Below, one piece after another: positions 45,587 through 55,540 of a stretch of DNA of 64,000 nt. Below the pieces are notes generated by a model. The model saw only the letters and a program-made list of their open reading frames with translations. It had not been told where the DNA came from and searched no databases. The stretch lies in contig CM060732.1 of assembly GCA_030704615.1 (NCBI GenBank), positions 4,526,001 to 4,590,000 on the forward strand, in the 5' to 3' direction. Positions within the stretch are counted from its first letter, which is position 1; each line of letters starts with the position of its first letter. This DNA is from Takakia lepidozioides (lineage: Eukaryota; Streptophyta; Takakiopsida; Takakiales; Takakiaceae). A program made the position numbers and the translations under genes.

Positions 45587-47296
45587 ATGGTTGGGCCATG
45601 TGTTGTACCAGAAGTAAATACAATGATAGTAACCAGAAGCAAAGCTAAACTAATACCTCCAGTAAATGAGGACGATGATGATAATGAAGATGGCAGTGAT
45701 GTGCCTGAAGATGATGAGGCTTGGAGAGATGAGAAGAAACTGCACAAGGAAGTGGTTGATACCATAAGGGAAATGCAGAAGAGTACTGATATCCCTATGG
45801 CAGATTCCTCTGATTCTGAAAGAGAAGATGAAGTGAGTGAGGATGAAGTGAAGAAAGAAGTTGTACAAGTGCAGGGTAATGAAGGGACTTTGGCTGAAGT
45901 AATATGCCAGTCCAAAGCGGAGATTACCATTGGACGGCTATTGGCTGTGGCACCTCATTGTAGGCATAGGCTGTATCAAGCAATTAATCAGATTGCTCAT
46001 GTGACAGGGAACACAGACCTGAACAACAAGGTGACAAGCTATACCGTGAAGCCAGAAGGGCGAGAAACAGTCATGGACTTTGATGATTCTATGCCAGTAA
46101 TCCAATTGAGAATTGGAAGCACAGACCTGACTGATGTACTGATAGATGGAGGCTCTGGAGTGAATATCATGACAGACCAATTAAGGCTGAAGCTTGGTCT
46201 AAGTAACATGAAACCAGCCCCATTCACAGTAACAATGGCAGATCAAAGAAGTGTTCAGCCATTAGGCTTGATAAGAGGAGTCAAGATACAGATTCAAAAG
46301 ATGATCTTTAAGATCACAGTGACTGTATTGAAAATGGATGATGTCATGGAAGCTTACTCCTTATTGCTAGGTCAACATGGCTGAAACAGGCCAGGGTATT
46401 CCATGACTGGAATTCCCAGTTGCTAACTGTGCATGATGGGAAGCGCAAGATACAAATCACCACTAAGAAATCTAATAGACTACCTGCTACGAGAAGACCT
46501 CGAGGAGTCAGAGAGTATGACTGGAGAAAATGACTTGATGAGGAACAGAAGGCTACCCTGTTCGCTGCACACCCAGAGTGGGAGCAGGTTGCAGAAATGC
46601 AACTGGAAGGCCTAAGTTGTTTAAAAGGTATCTGTTGTGGTGTAGTAACAGCAACACCAATTGAGGGTGAAACAAGCAGTTACCCACCACATTTCTATGA
46701 AGAAAGAGAGGGAGAAATAGAAATCCTAGAGGAACCAACCACTGTGAGTTTACAAGATGAAGTAGTGGCTGGATGGACAATCACAGCTGAAGAACAGTGG
46801 AGAGAAGTGAATGTGGGAACTGAGGAGGAACCGAGAATGGTGAAAGTGGGGGCTGACTTGGAGCCAGAATTCTTTGAGGAAGCCAAGAGTCTGTTCATCA
46901 AATACAGAGATGTATTTGCGTGGAGCTATGAGGATCTGAAAGGGATACCACCTGAGATCTGTCAGCATAAGATTGAACTGGAACTAGGGTCAGTACCAAT
47001 CAAACAGGCAAGGTACAGAATGAATCCCAACTATGCACAGAAGGTTGGGGAAGAGATCAAGAAGTTAGCTGAGGCTAAGTTCATATACCCGATAGAGTAT
47101 ACAACATGGTTGTCACCCATTGTGATAGTTCCCAAAAAGAATGGTAAAATGAGAGTCTGTGTGAACTATAAGAAGTTGAATGCTTGTACAAAGAAAGATC
47201 CCTTCCCTTTGTCATTCACAGAAGCGGTGCTGGACACTGTGGCAGGCCATGAGATGTACTCATTCATGGATGGCTTCAGTGGGTATAACCAAGTGT
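45587..47296 (+). pseudogene. Protease and RT start of gypsy family B copy 2
   Basis: An acidic linker leads to a protease-like fold with VLIDGGSGVNIM at about 46,135-46,172, where classic retropepsins have DTG or DSG. After a frame change near 46,375 the frame resumes (46,597-47,298) with the long acidic spacer, EFFEEAKSLFIKYRDVFAWS, SPIVIVPKKNGKMRVCVNYK and MYSFMDGFSGYNQV, the first RT blocks. A TAA at 47,296-47,298 interrupts it. Confidence 0.8.
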
Positions 47297-47298
47297 AA

Positions 47299-47503
47299 GT
47301 GACAGAAGAAGACCAGAGAAAGACAGCTTTCATCACAGACTGGGGTGCTTATGCATACAAAGTCATGCCTTTTGGACTTTGTAATGCACCAGCAACTTTT
47401 CAGAGAGCGATAAGTGAATCTTTCCATGAGTATCTGGATGATTTCATGCAGGTGATCTTAGATGACTTCAGTGTGTACAATTCTAAGAATGAGCACTTGC
47501 ATA
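47299..47503 (+). pseudogene. RT core of gypsy family B copy 2, cut off
   Basis: It continues with RKTAFITDWGAYAYKVMPFG, LCNAPATFQRAISESF and the catalytic region ILDDFSVYNSKNEHLHK, then leaves the family B sequence at GAGCACTTGCA (about 47,503). The sister copy continues for a further 700 bp. The rest of this open frame, to 47,631, is antisense to an unknown gene. Confidence 0.8.
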
Positions 47504-47506
47504 AAT

Positions 47507-48295
47507 ATAGCAGTGCGCCTTCTTCTGCATGGGTGACCGTCGTAGCTGGGAAAATCGGAATCGAGGATGCGCAGGAGCCACAGACTCCTCAGACCAAGAT
47601 CGTCACCCCACTCGAAGGCGTAGTGGCCTAGGATATACTTAAAAGCCACCAATGTTTCCACAATCGAACCAGTATCTTCTCTGTAATCTGTGTACCAGAT
47701 AACAATGTCTCCCGATGTGGCTGAATACATTGCATAATCGATGCCTCCAAATGGGCAGTCGTCCCGGTTCCGGAAGCACGACATCCTTGCAAAGGAGGAC
47801 CTGAGGACGACTTGGATGCCGATGACAATGACCTTGCGGACAACTACGAAGCCCTTAGATTTTGGAAATGATGCGAAGCGGAAGAGCAGTCCGGCCTCCA
47901 ATAATGGAGCATCTGGGTCCCACGTACCCACCGACGGAGGTGGAACGTGTTCATCACGCCAGCGGTGGATGAACCCATACATCTTTCTCATCAACAAGTT
48001 GTAGTTTGAGATCTGACACCGAAGTCCATCCCCCCGGATGGAAATTCGGCGCCGCATTTACATCGAAGAGGGGATGGACTTCGTCGTGTACAGTGGCTAT
48101 CGGCCCACCTGGCAGTGACTGCCCATAGTTTGCATGGCAGGGTAGGAAACTGAAATGGCTACATTCATGCAGCAGCCAATCTTCATCGGTCCAGGATCCT
48201 GTAGGGGGGAAATTTAAATGTGCCCTGGAGTGTTTGTGAGGAATTGCAGCGTTAGCTTGAATTTCTTCCAGCCACCGCGCTGCTACCTCCTCCAT
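47507..48295 (-). pseudogene. Unknown protein, minus-strand member of an inverted pair
   Basis: An ATG at 48,295 starts MEEVAARWLEEIQ and continues through LNFPPTGSWTDEDWLLHECS. After a G6 run near 48,035 the coding signal moves to another frame (FIHRWRDEHVPPPSVGTWDP, MSCFRNRDDCPFGGIDYAMY, SGDIVIWYTDYREDTGSI). The second half is clearly related to the plus-strand gene at 48,312-48,920. No known domain is recognised. The 3' end is lost where gypsy family B begins at about 47,505. A 22-bp palindrome of the local family (48,040-48,061) lies in the coding part. Confidence 0.5.
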
Positions 48296-48311
48296 CCGGG
48301 AGCTGCTGTCA

Positions 48312-48920
48312 TTGAGCGTATTGCGCTACTCTTTTTCAGGGATGTTGTGCCGCCGAAATCCAGCCGACTGCCCTTATCATGGCCACAATTATGCTATGTT
48401 CAAACCAGAATCAGGAGACATCATTGTCTGGCTCTCTGTTTTCACAGACGCTGCTGGAATCAAGCAAGAGTCTTTGCGCGCAATGGAGTATCTGGAGGGC
48501 TATTACCGCTTTGAGCGAGGTGAGGGCGAGGGTCAATGCGGTCCGTGGGTCCTGAAAATTGTTGACCTCGATATACCAAGCTGGAAAGGGATGCCGGACA
48601 GATCACGCACGGCCTCGCTTTGGCGCTGGAACTGCTGCCAGTGGACCAGGGAGGACGGCACCGGGGAAAACTATATACGTGCAGATCACTCCGCTCTTCC
48701 AGTGTATGGAGACATTCGGCTGAGTTGCGAAGACGAATTGCACGGGCACATGAGGCCCACAGTGACCTTGTCAATGTATGATGGTGGTATCATTGATGGA
48801 CATGACATTGTCGTCGGCTCCAGCAAGGGCAGCAAAACGACCGAATTGCAGTTTACCTCGAGGTGCTGCAGCAGTAATGAGCTTGTTTTGAGAGGTATCG
48901 AAGTTCCGTCGACTTGGTGA
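48312..48920 (+). CDS. Unknown protein, plus-strand member of an inverted pair
   Basis: The frame ends at a stop at 48,918-48,920 and contains MLCRRNPADCPYHGHNYAMF, SGDIIVWLSVFTDAAGIKQE, GYYRFERGEGEGQCGPWVLK and LSMYDGGIIDGHDIVVGSSK. The first about 110 residues align with the minus-strand neighbour (shared NYAM/DYAM, SGDIxxW, Y.FE.G, DxD.PS). The N-terminus is probably missing, since the frame runs antisense into the 5' end of the neighbour. A polyadenylation signal follows. The family is unknown. Both members lie beside the palindrome and methyltransferase region. Confidence 0.5.
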   Translation: MSVLRYSFSGMLCRRNPADCPYHGHNYAMFKPESGDIIVWLSVFTDAAGIKQESLRAMEYLEGYYRFERGEGEGQCGPWVLKIVDLDIPSWKGMPDRSRTASLWRWNCCQWTREDGTGENYIRADHSALPVYGDIRLSCEDELHGHMRPTVTLSMYDGGIIDGHDIVVGSSKGSKTTELQFTSRCCSSNELVLRGIEVPSTW

Positions 48921-48989
48921 AGCCCATGTAGAAGGAGGAAGGGCTTAGTTTTGTCTGCAGTTGGTAAATGTGAGACATCGTGTCCGATC

Positions 48990-48995
48990 AATAAA
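48990..48995 (+). terminator. Candidate polyadenylation signal
   Basis: AATAAA lies 70 bases after the stop of the plus-strand unknown gene, a plausible distance for 3'-end formation. The match is short, so confidence is limited. Confidence 0.4.
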
Positions 48996-49174
48996 CCCAT
49001 CGTACCTCACTTCTGTATGATTGTGTTTCATTCTGTTGAATAACTGTCGGAATTGGCCCACTGTTTACAATTTGATGTCTCATTTCTACAATTTGTCTGT
49101 CCGGATGAATATACCAGAGTAACCGGTATGAGAGTCATGTGTCAAGAATATACCAGAGTAACGCCATGTCGGAC

Positions 49175-49850
49175 ATTGAAATGCGGTGCATCATTTCCGT
49201 CCAGGTACATGAAATACCAACACGGGTCTATAAATTGGACAGACAACGAGGTTGGCATTGCAAATGCGGCGACGCATTTCCAGCTTGGCAATGGAAACTT
49301 CTTTTTGGACAAGGGAATGCGGTGCCGCATTTCCGTCCAACACTTCGAAAAGTGTGACATTTCCGACCAGCGCGATGGAATGCGTTACCGCATTTCCGTG
49401 AGAGGGTCTGCAAATGGACAAATTGCGATGTCCGTTCTGGAAATGCGGCGCCGCATTTCCATGTCCGTCATCGACTTTTTTTTTACAATGGAATGCGGTG
49501 CCAATTTTTGCTGATGGGCCTGCAGTTCGAACAACGACCATCCCCAATATGGAAATGCGGCACCGCATTTCCAATTCCGCCATCTCGACCTCCTTGTTCG
49601 ACCTCCTTGTTCGACCTCTGTAAGCGTGGTGGCATCCATGCAATGAGCGGGAGAGGCCAAAACTGGCGTGTGGACAAAGGAAATTTTGGAAATGCGGCAC
49701 CGCATTTCCAATCGGCCGATTACTTTTTACTATGCCAACATTGAAATGGAAAATTTAGTCCCTCCCCTGTTTTGGAAATGCGGTGCCGCATTTCCAAAAG
49801 AGGTTTTTAGAGTTGCCAAAATTTTGGAAATGCGGTGCCCCATTTCTGAT
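49175..49850. repeat. Dispersed 22-bp palindromes, cluster A
   Basis: Ten copies of the palindrome (arms GGAAATGCGG and CCGCATTTCC, two central bases variable) are centred near 49,187, 49,270, 49,323, 49,386, 49,449, 49,499, 49,561, 49,698, 49,784 and 49,836. Several are degenerate in one arm. Intervals are often 52-53 or 62-63 bp, but spacers are mostly dissimilar, unlike the regular array at 55,541. The cluster lies just beyond the 3' end of the methyltransferase gene. Confidence 0.9.
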
Positions 49851-49983
49851 TTTGGGAGCGTCGTGGTTTGGGCGATTGTGTGGCTGGAATGCACACTGGA
49901 GAGGGGTCACGAATGTTGGGGAGAATTTCCTTTATATACTCTGGAAGAGAATTTACATTTACAGAGACTTCATTAAAATTCTA

Positions 49984-52900
49984 TTAATCTTGAAAATCAT
50001 CCGAATCCTCATCCTGTTCTAGACTGTCCTGCTCCGCCTCCACCCCCTCATTGCCTTTCTCATCTCCAGCGGACTGCTCGTTGGCCAGGCTTTCAAAAAT
50101 CCCATCTTCCCCTTGCGGAACTGTCCATCTCACCTCCGTTGGGTCGTCTTCCTCCCTGTCTGCGTCGCTCTCATCCGCTGAATCACATATGTACTTTCGT
50201 ACCCGTCTACCTGTCTGAGCTGCTGCCAACTTTTCCTTATCCTTCTGTCCTCCCTAGCCCTCTCCAAATCTGCTCTACTTTACTGGGATTCTCACTTCTT
50301 CTAATCGCTGTATTTGCGAGTTTAGCTGCATAACTAGGAAGGGAGTAGTCCCTCACCGGGCTCGTCATGAAGTCGGCCCTCGCAAAGAACGGGACATTCT
50401 TCCTGGCAGGAAGTGTAGGCCCTACATGTTTCGACCTGGACCCTGCAATCCTTGCACATGACAATCATCAACGAGACTAATGAGAACCACAGTCCGGAAA
50501 TTCGTTTGACAAAAATGACCCAGAAGGCTTTGCAAACTTACAATGTTTGCACTCACTCGTATTCCGGGTTCTCCTCCGCATCAATGTCCACTGTGTCTTC
50601 CTCGGACTCCGACGAATCCGAGGAGACTTCCGCTCTGTTGGGAGCCTTAACATTCCGTTGCAGCCCTTCCAGATGGGATCCCCACACGGATGAATCCTCC
50701 TCGTAGGCAAAGAGGTGCCGGTCGGAAAACCGCCCAGCCCACATTGAGGCACCTGTTACAATGCCATCCACACATTACAACATGGCGCTTCAGATGTTGC
50801 GAACTACATCCTAACGAGAATTTGCAGAACAGCATAGATCAAGATTCTGCATACCTGTCCCACAGATGAGGTCGAGCACTGTGCCCTCCACGTCTGTGCA
50901 TGTCTCCATAATTGTCTGAATGAAGGCAGGGCTCCGAGTCCGTGAGTACCGCAGGGGTTCCGTTGAAGTGAGGCTATGAGGGAGAAGTTCCTTGGGAACG
51001 TTGTTGAACAGAACGTCGTAATCGAGGGGGTCGCAGTTCGGGTCAACCTTTCCTCCCTCCTTCCGGAAAGCAAAGGTGGAGTTCTCCTTCACAAAGCAGT
51101 ATGCATCGAACTGCTTCGTCTGCATACACAGGGGGGAACGATTAGAAACCGAAATGCGGCACCGCATTTGAAAACACCCAAGCAAATGAATGGACGAGTG
51201 CCAGTGTCGTAATCACCTTCTTCCCTTCCGACCGAAGGCCCAGTGTGTTGATGCACGTCCACTTCTTTTTCAGAATCGGGACGGCGCTCTTGCGGGTCCA
51301 CTTCGCAATTCCTGTCTGAGTGTTTTTTCCTCTGCTCGCCAGGACAACCACACAGCCTCTGTCGTCCAACACCATGCGGGCAAGCCCGAATCCTTTCTTC
51401 CAAAAGTCCTCCGAGTACCTGTTCCAAGATGGCAAAGCTTGCAGTCCTTCCACAGGCTCTCCGTCCGGAATATCCAAGATGATCATATCGCAAGACCACT
51501 CGGTGGCATTTCCGCCCCTCCTACAATCCTTGTCTGCACACACCCTCTCAAAGAACGAGACCATATTCTGAAATCCTGGGGTGTCGGAAGGCTCTTCGGC
51601 AGTCGCCTTCTTCAGTGCTCTGCCCTTCAGACCCTCCATGGTCTTCATGTATGCCAACTTGGCTGCCCGTCCATCCAAAGCCGCCAAGAAACTCTCATTT
51701 ACACACTGGACTACTGTTTCGGGAGCCACTTTCGGCCTCTTCATTTCCACCGGCTCGAAAGGGTGCCCCCTGGGGGGTTGAAGAGTGCCTTCTTTGCCGA
51801 GCCAGTTCTCGTGCCTCTCGTGACAACGGTGGGCACAGGGGAGGCAGCCTGCGTTTGGGGGGGTGGGCTGGTTGCAAAGTCTCCATCGGAGTCCTCTTCC
51901 TCACCCTCTTCCTGAACAGGCTGTTTCTGCTTCTTCGTTTTGGCGGGTGTCACAACAGCTGCTCCTTGCTGGCGAGTCCTCTTCTTCGACCCCTTCTGTT
52001 GGGCCTGCACAGCTGCATCCACCGTCTTTTGTGCCATCTCAGCTGCCTTTCTGGATTCTTCCAGAGCAGCAGATTCCTTTGCCGACTTTGGCCCAGCAGG
52101 GACACGTCTTTCCTTTCTCTTCTCTTCTGCCAAGGCGTGCAGATCTTTCTCAGACTCGTCAACAATACCGCCAGACATATCCAGGTACCAGGGCATCCAA
52201 CGAGATGCGCGGGATGCCATTGTTTCTGCATCTCGGGTGTGTAGACACAGCTTGGGCCCGCCACGGTCCAAGCCATGAAGAACGGGGGCTCTTGAGCCAG
52301 GGCCCCTGTCTGAAGGAGCACGTATTTCATATACCTGCAAGGCAGTCAGCATGCGTGAGCATAAGATTGGACGAACCTACTCGCAGAGTGCCACCGAAAA
52401 CATAAAATGCGAATGCGGTGCCGCATTTCCGAGACAAACCTCGTAACCAGGCTTCGCATACAAGGGCAGCTGTGCTTCACCTGTAAACAATTCGCATTGC
52501 AGCTTTCCCCGCTCCCTCCTGATGTGTAAACTCCACGCTCCTTCTTGCTGTCTGTAGCTCTCTGGCGAAAATGTTGTCCTTGTACGCACATCTGAAACGT
52601 GTCACGTAGTCTTCCAATGTCTGTGTTCCATCCCATTTGACGTACAAGCCGAACGAATTTGTGTGCATTACGACTTGCTCCTTCGCATTCGACATTACCT
52701 GCGATTCCCAAATGCATTGTCACGTAGCAGTTCAGGGAATTCATTTCAGAAAAGCAAATCTGGGGAAGTACCTTGAATTACCTGGAACCACCAAGTCATG
52801 CGGTTGAGCCACACATCCACTGCAGGGTCGGAAACTTCGAGTGGAAAAGACCACATTGTCCTTATGCTCTCGGATGCATTCCAGATCGACAGCCACCGTG

Positions 52901-55190
52901 TCTGCCATTTCCGATCCAATGTCAGGAGCTGGAAGAGAGTGGCTATTGCTAGGAAGGAACTTCAGTGCATTGAAACCTCACCTTCTCTTTCGCCTCAACA
53001 CATGCCGTTGAGAGGTGATGCAGTTTCTCCAATTGCATGGTCGGCTGCATGGCCCGAGAATAGTGTTTTGCAATCTCGGGGATGAAGTCCTTTCCAAGTG
53101 CCGGATCTGCAATTGCCACCAGCTTCACAAGCTTTGACTTGTATTTGGTTCTGGACTTGACACCGGCTTCCTTCAAGTGCTCAGTCAATGACTGCAACGT
53201 TTTGACCTGCCCCTCACTTTCCATGAAGAAGCGTTTGGCATGGGCCAAATCCAGCTTGATGTTTGACTGCCAACAAAAACATGCAGAAGCGTTACATTCG
53301 ATTCATGTGGAAAGATTACTGGAAATTGGGGAAGGATGAGCAGAGGGAAATTGGAGGACGACTTACTTCGTATATCACCTCCACCATTCCATCCATAGTG
53401 AGACGATACCATGTCCGGTCTGTTTTTGCAACGGCTTTCTGAATAGCTCGGGCTCCAGCATTTCCGCAAACATCTGCGGATCAGTGAGACCAGTTTTCCT
53501 CACCCTGTACAGCATATGTGCCATGTGGGTATGCACGTACGCATTCTCAGTGACCCTGCAAGGCACACTCTCCAGTTCAGTACACGGAAGCACGGAAACA
53601 AACCAGAATGGAAACCGAAATGCGGCACCGCATTTCGAACGTGCTAGGGAGGGTATGAGTATCTTACGAGTTGAGGTCCGCCATGGCATTCTTGAGCAGG
53701 GAGGAGTCTGCCGCCTTCACCTTGAGGATGACACACTCCACCATGTAATGCCAGCCAATGTGCTTGGCATGGTTCTGCTTGATGTACTCCCACCAGGCAA
53801 GAAGTCGGTGATTCCCGTCCCACACAAAGAACATTTTACCCGACATATGGCCGAAGTCTGGATCACCCTTCAGCGTCGCCTCGAATTCGTTGTTGCGAGT
53901 GTGCTAGTGGGTATCCCACGTTGACAATTCATCGGCAGTGGGTCCACGAGTTTCGTCGTCTCATTCTCAATGGAAACGTAAAACGCTGCCGATCCCAGAC
54001 GGTACCCTTCTCAAAATGCGAACTTCAGCTTATCCACATCTCCGGGAAGGGCCTGCCTGACGATGGGAAGGGAGACCATGCGACAGAGTGGGATTCAAAG
54101 AGTCCGCTGGAATACCCTGCTGCCCAGAACTCTGCCAATGCTACTGTGTGTCTCCTCCAACATTTTATCCGCTGCACTTTTGAAATCCTCTGGAGACATG
54201 TCTGTAGGTGCCGGTAGTGGCTGAGCAGCTGGAGCATCCTCAACTGGAGCTGCACTCTGGGGCCTGTTTGCGGGCAATTCTGCCATTGCAGAGGCCTCCT
54301 CAAGGCCTGCTTGCTCATCGGTGGTGAGGTCTTGCTGCGAACGTTGAGCGGCAGCACCCTCCTCCGGTACCAAATCGACAGAAACGGTCGATCCCATTGC
54401 CTTCGCTGCAGCAGAGACGGCCCCAACATCTGCAGGCGGGAAATCCTCCAGGAACTGAGCTTCAGCTCGTGGAAGCGGTTTTGCGGGAGATTGTTCGGCC
54501 GTCGCCCTGATTGCCTTCTGCTTCCTCATCCTTGCAGGTGAAGGTGTCTGCTGCAATTGAATCTGTCTTTTACCCTGCTGCTTCATTCGCGTTGGTGAGG
54601 GTGAAACGGCCTGAGCCGGTTCAGAAACTAGTAGAGGGACGGGCTGCTTCTTCTTCGACTTTGCTGGAGAAGGGCCCGACCCCTGCTGGCGATTCTCCAT
54701 GACGGAAGAACGCGAGTCGATCTCTGGGGCTTTGAACTTGCCCTTCGAAGCCGCGTCTTTGAAATGCACAGGGCTAGGCCCGGCAGGAATACCCGCGCTC
54801 GGGGATCGGGTGGGTGTACGTGCTGCAGCTAGCTCCACGGACTCTTCCTGCGGCTCTTCGGATTCCTGCGATCCCTCCAGCACGTCCACCTTTCCTGTTA
54901 GGCATGCAAACATGTTCTGCATTCAAGTCTCCTAGCATTCAGTCTAAGAATTACAGAAGCAAAATGGGTGGTTCGGTGCTCGATCAGCTGCGCGCAGCCC
55001 AATCGCATGGAGCTCTCACTGGTGGCTGGGTTGCCTGAGTGGCCTGCTGCTCGGAGATGGCAATCTCCTCCTGTAGACGCATCTGCTTCCTCCCCTTCGG
55101 CATTGGCCTACGTCCGAAGTATAATTTTCGGAGCTTCCGACGAGGTCTCCTGTCTGGTGCACGAACTCCCCCCCTCTCAGGTTCGAGCAT
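49984..55190 (-). CDS. ParB-like domain plus beta-type amino-methyltransferase, multi-exon, possibly decayed
   Basis: Exons read leftwards. Basic N-terminus from ATG 55,190 to a donor near 55,019; long Pro/Ala/Lys linker from about 54,914 (VDVLEGSQESEEP, KSKKKQPVPLL); ParB/sulfiredoxin-type motif VWDGNHRLLAWWEY in exon 53,903-53,668, then VTENAYVHTHMAHMLYRVRK; a helical exon about 53,270-52,982; WLNRMTWWFQ joined to VMSNAKEQVVMHTN; a Lys-rich linker; methyltransferase with ILDIPDGEP (about 51,470, the DPPY position) and LDLICGTG joined to ASMWAGRF (exons 51,119-50,855 and 50,752). The order (catalytic motif first, SAM motif last) is beta type, for adenine-N6 or cytosine-N4 methylation. The TGA at 50,553 overlaps a GTGAGT donor, and in-phase exons continue to an acidic tail at 49,984. 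Apparent frame changes near 51,766-51,777, 52,185 and 53,420 suggest decay or unresolved introns. Confidence 0.62.
51151..51170. repeat. Intronic copy of the 22-bp palindrome
   Basis: GAAATGCGGCACCGCATTTG is centred at 51,160/51,161. It lies inside an intron (51,216-51,120) with a GTGATT donor and a TATGCAG acceptor, between the two halves of the methyltransferase domain. Confidence 0.85.
52409..52431. repeat. Second intronic palindrome copy
   Basis: GCGAATGCGGTGCCGCATTT with a following CCG is centred at 52,419/52,420. It falls in the gap between the exon ending at CAG|GTGAAG (about 52,478) and the next exon starting near 52,334. Confidence 0.8.
53616..53637. repeat. Third intronic palindrome copy
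   Basis: CGAAATGCGGCACCGCATTT with a following CG is centred at 53,626/53,627. It lies in the intron after the ParB-like exon (donor GTAAGA at 53,667, acceptor TTGCAG near 53,556). Confidence 0.85.
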
Positions 55191-55540
55191 AAGAAGAACA
55201 GAGACAGGGAAAAGGGGCAAAGAGTGCAGATAGAAAGGGCGCGAGAGGGGTGACTGAGGAGACACGACAAAAGTAGATGAAACGGCGGTGATGCACCACT
55301 TGGGTTCGAAAGGGTTGGACGAAAGTGTCTCCTCGTGGACTTTGCGTCATTACAAAATTCGAATCGTTCAGGGTACGCCTGCCGTCCGAAAACCAAACAT
55401 CATTATCCAACGGTCAGGCCGCGCCGCCTCATGCCACTTCAGTCAGATAGAGTGCAGACATGTGCCGCAATTCCGTTGCTCCACGTGTTCACATTTCAAG
55501 GCATTTCCGTCCCAGCGTCTGATGAGTTGGAGTGAAAATG

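Larger units (their letters stand above)
43909..47503 (+). mobile_element. Gypsy family B copy 2, gag to mid-RT, truncated
   Basis: The gag, protease and 5' part of RT lie in the order usual for Ty3/gypsy. The element is cut at about 47,503, inside the RT, where it fuses to an unknown gene fragment. The left edge follows a family C LTR fragment. No LTR of its own is seen. The minus-strand sister copy is at 24,690-27,150. Confidence 0.85.

Noticed and set aside
51190-52405. Long plus-strand open frames
   Set aside because: They are antisense shadows of the methyltransferase and linker exons. The minus strand holds the motifs and the splice sites.
49984-55190. Bacterial contamination or recent bacterial transfer as the source of the methyltransferase
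   Set aside because: The coding region is interrupted by several introns with GT-AG borders and in-phase joins, and its base composition is like its surroundings. An ancient transfer cannot be excluded.
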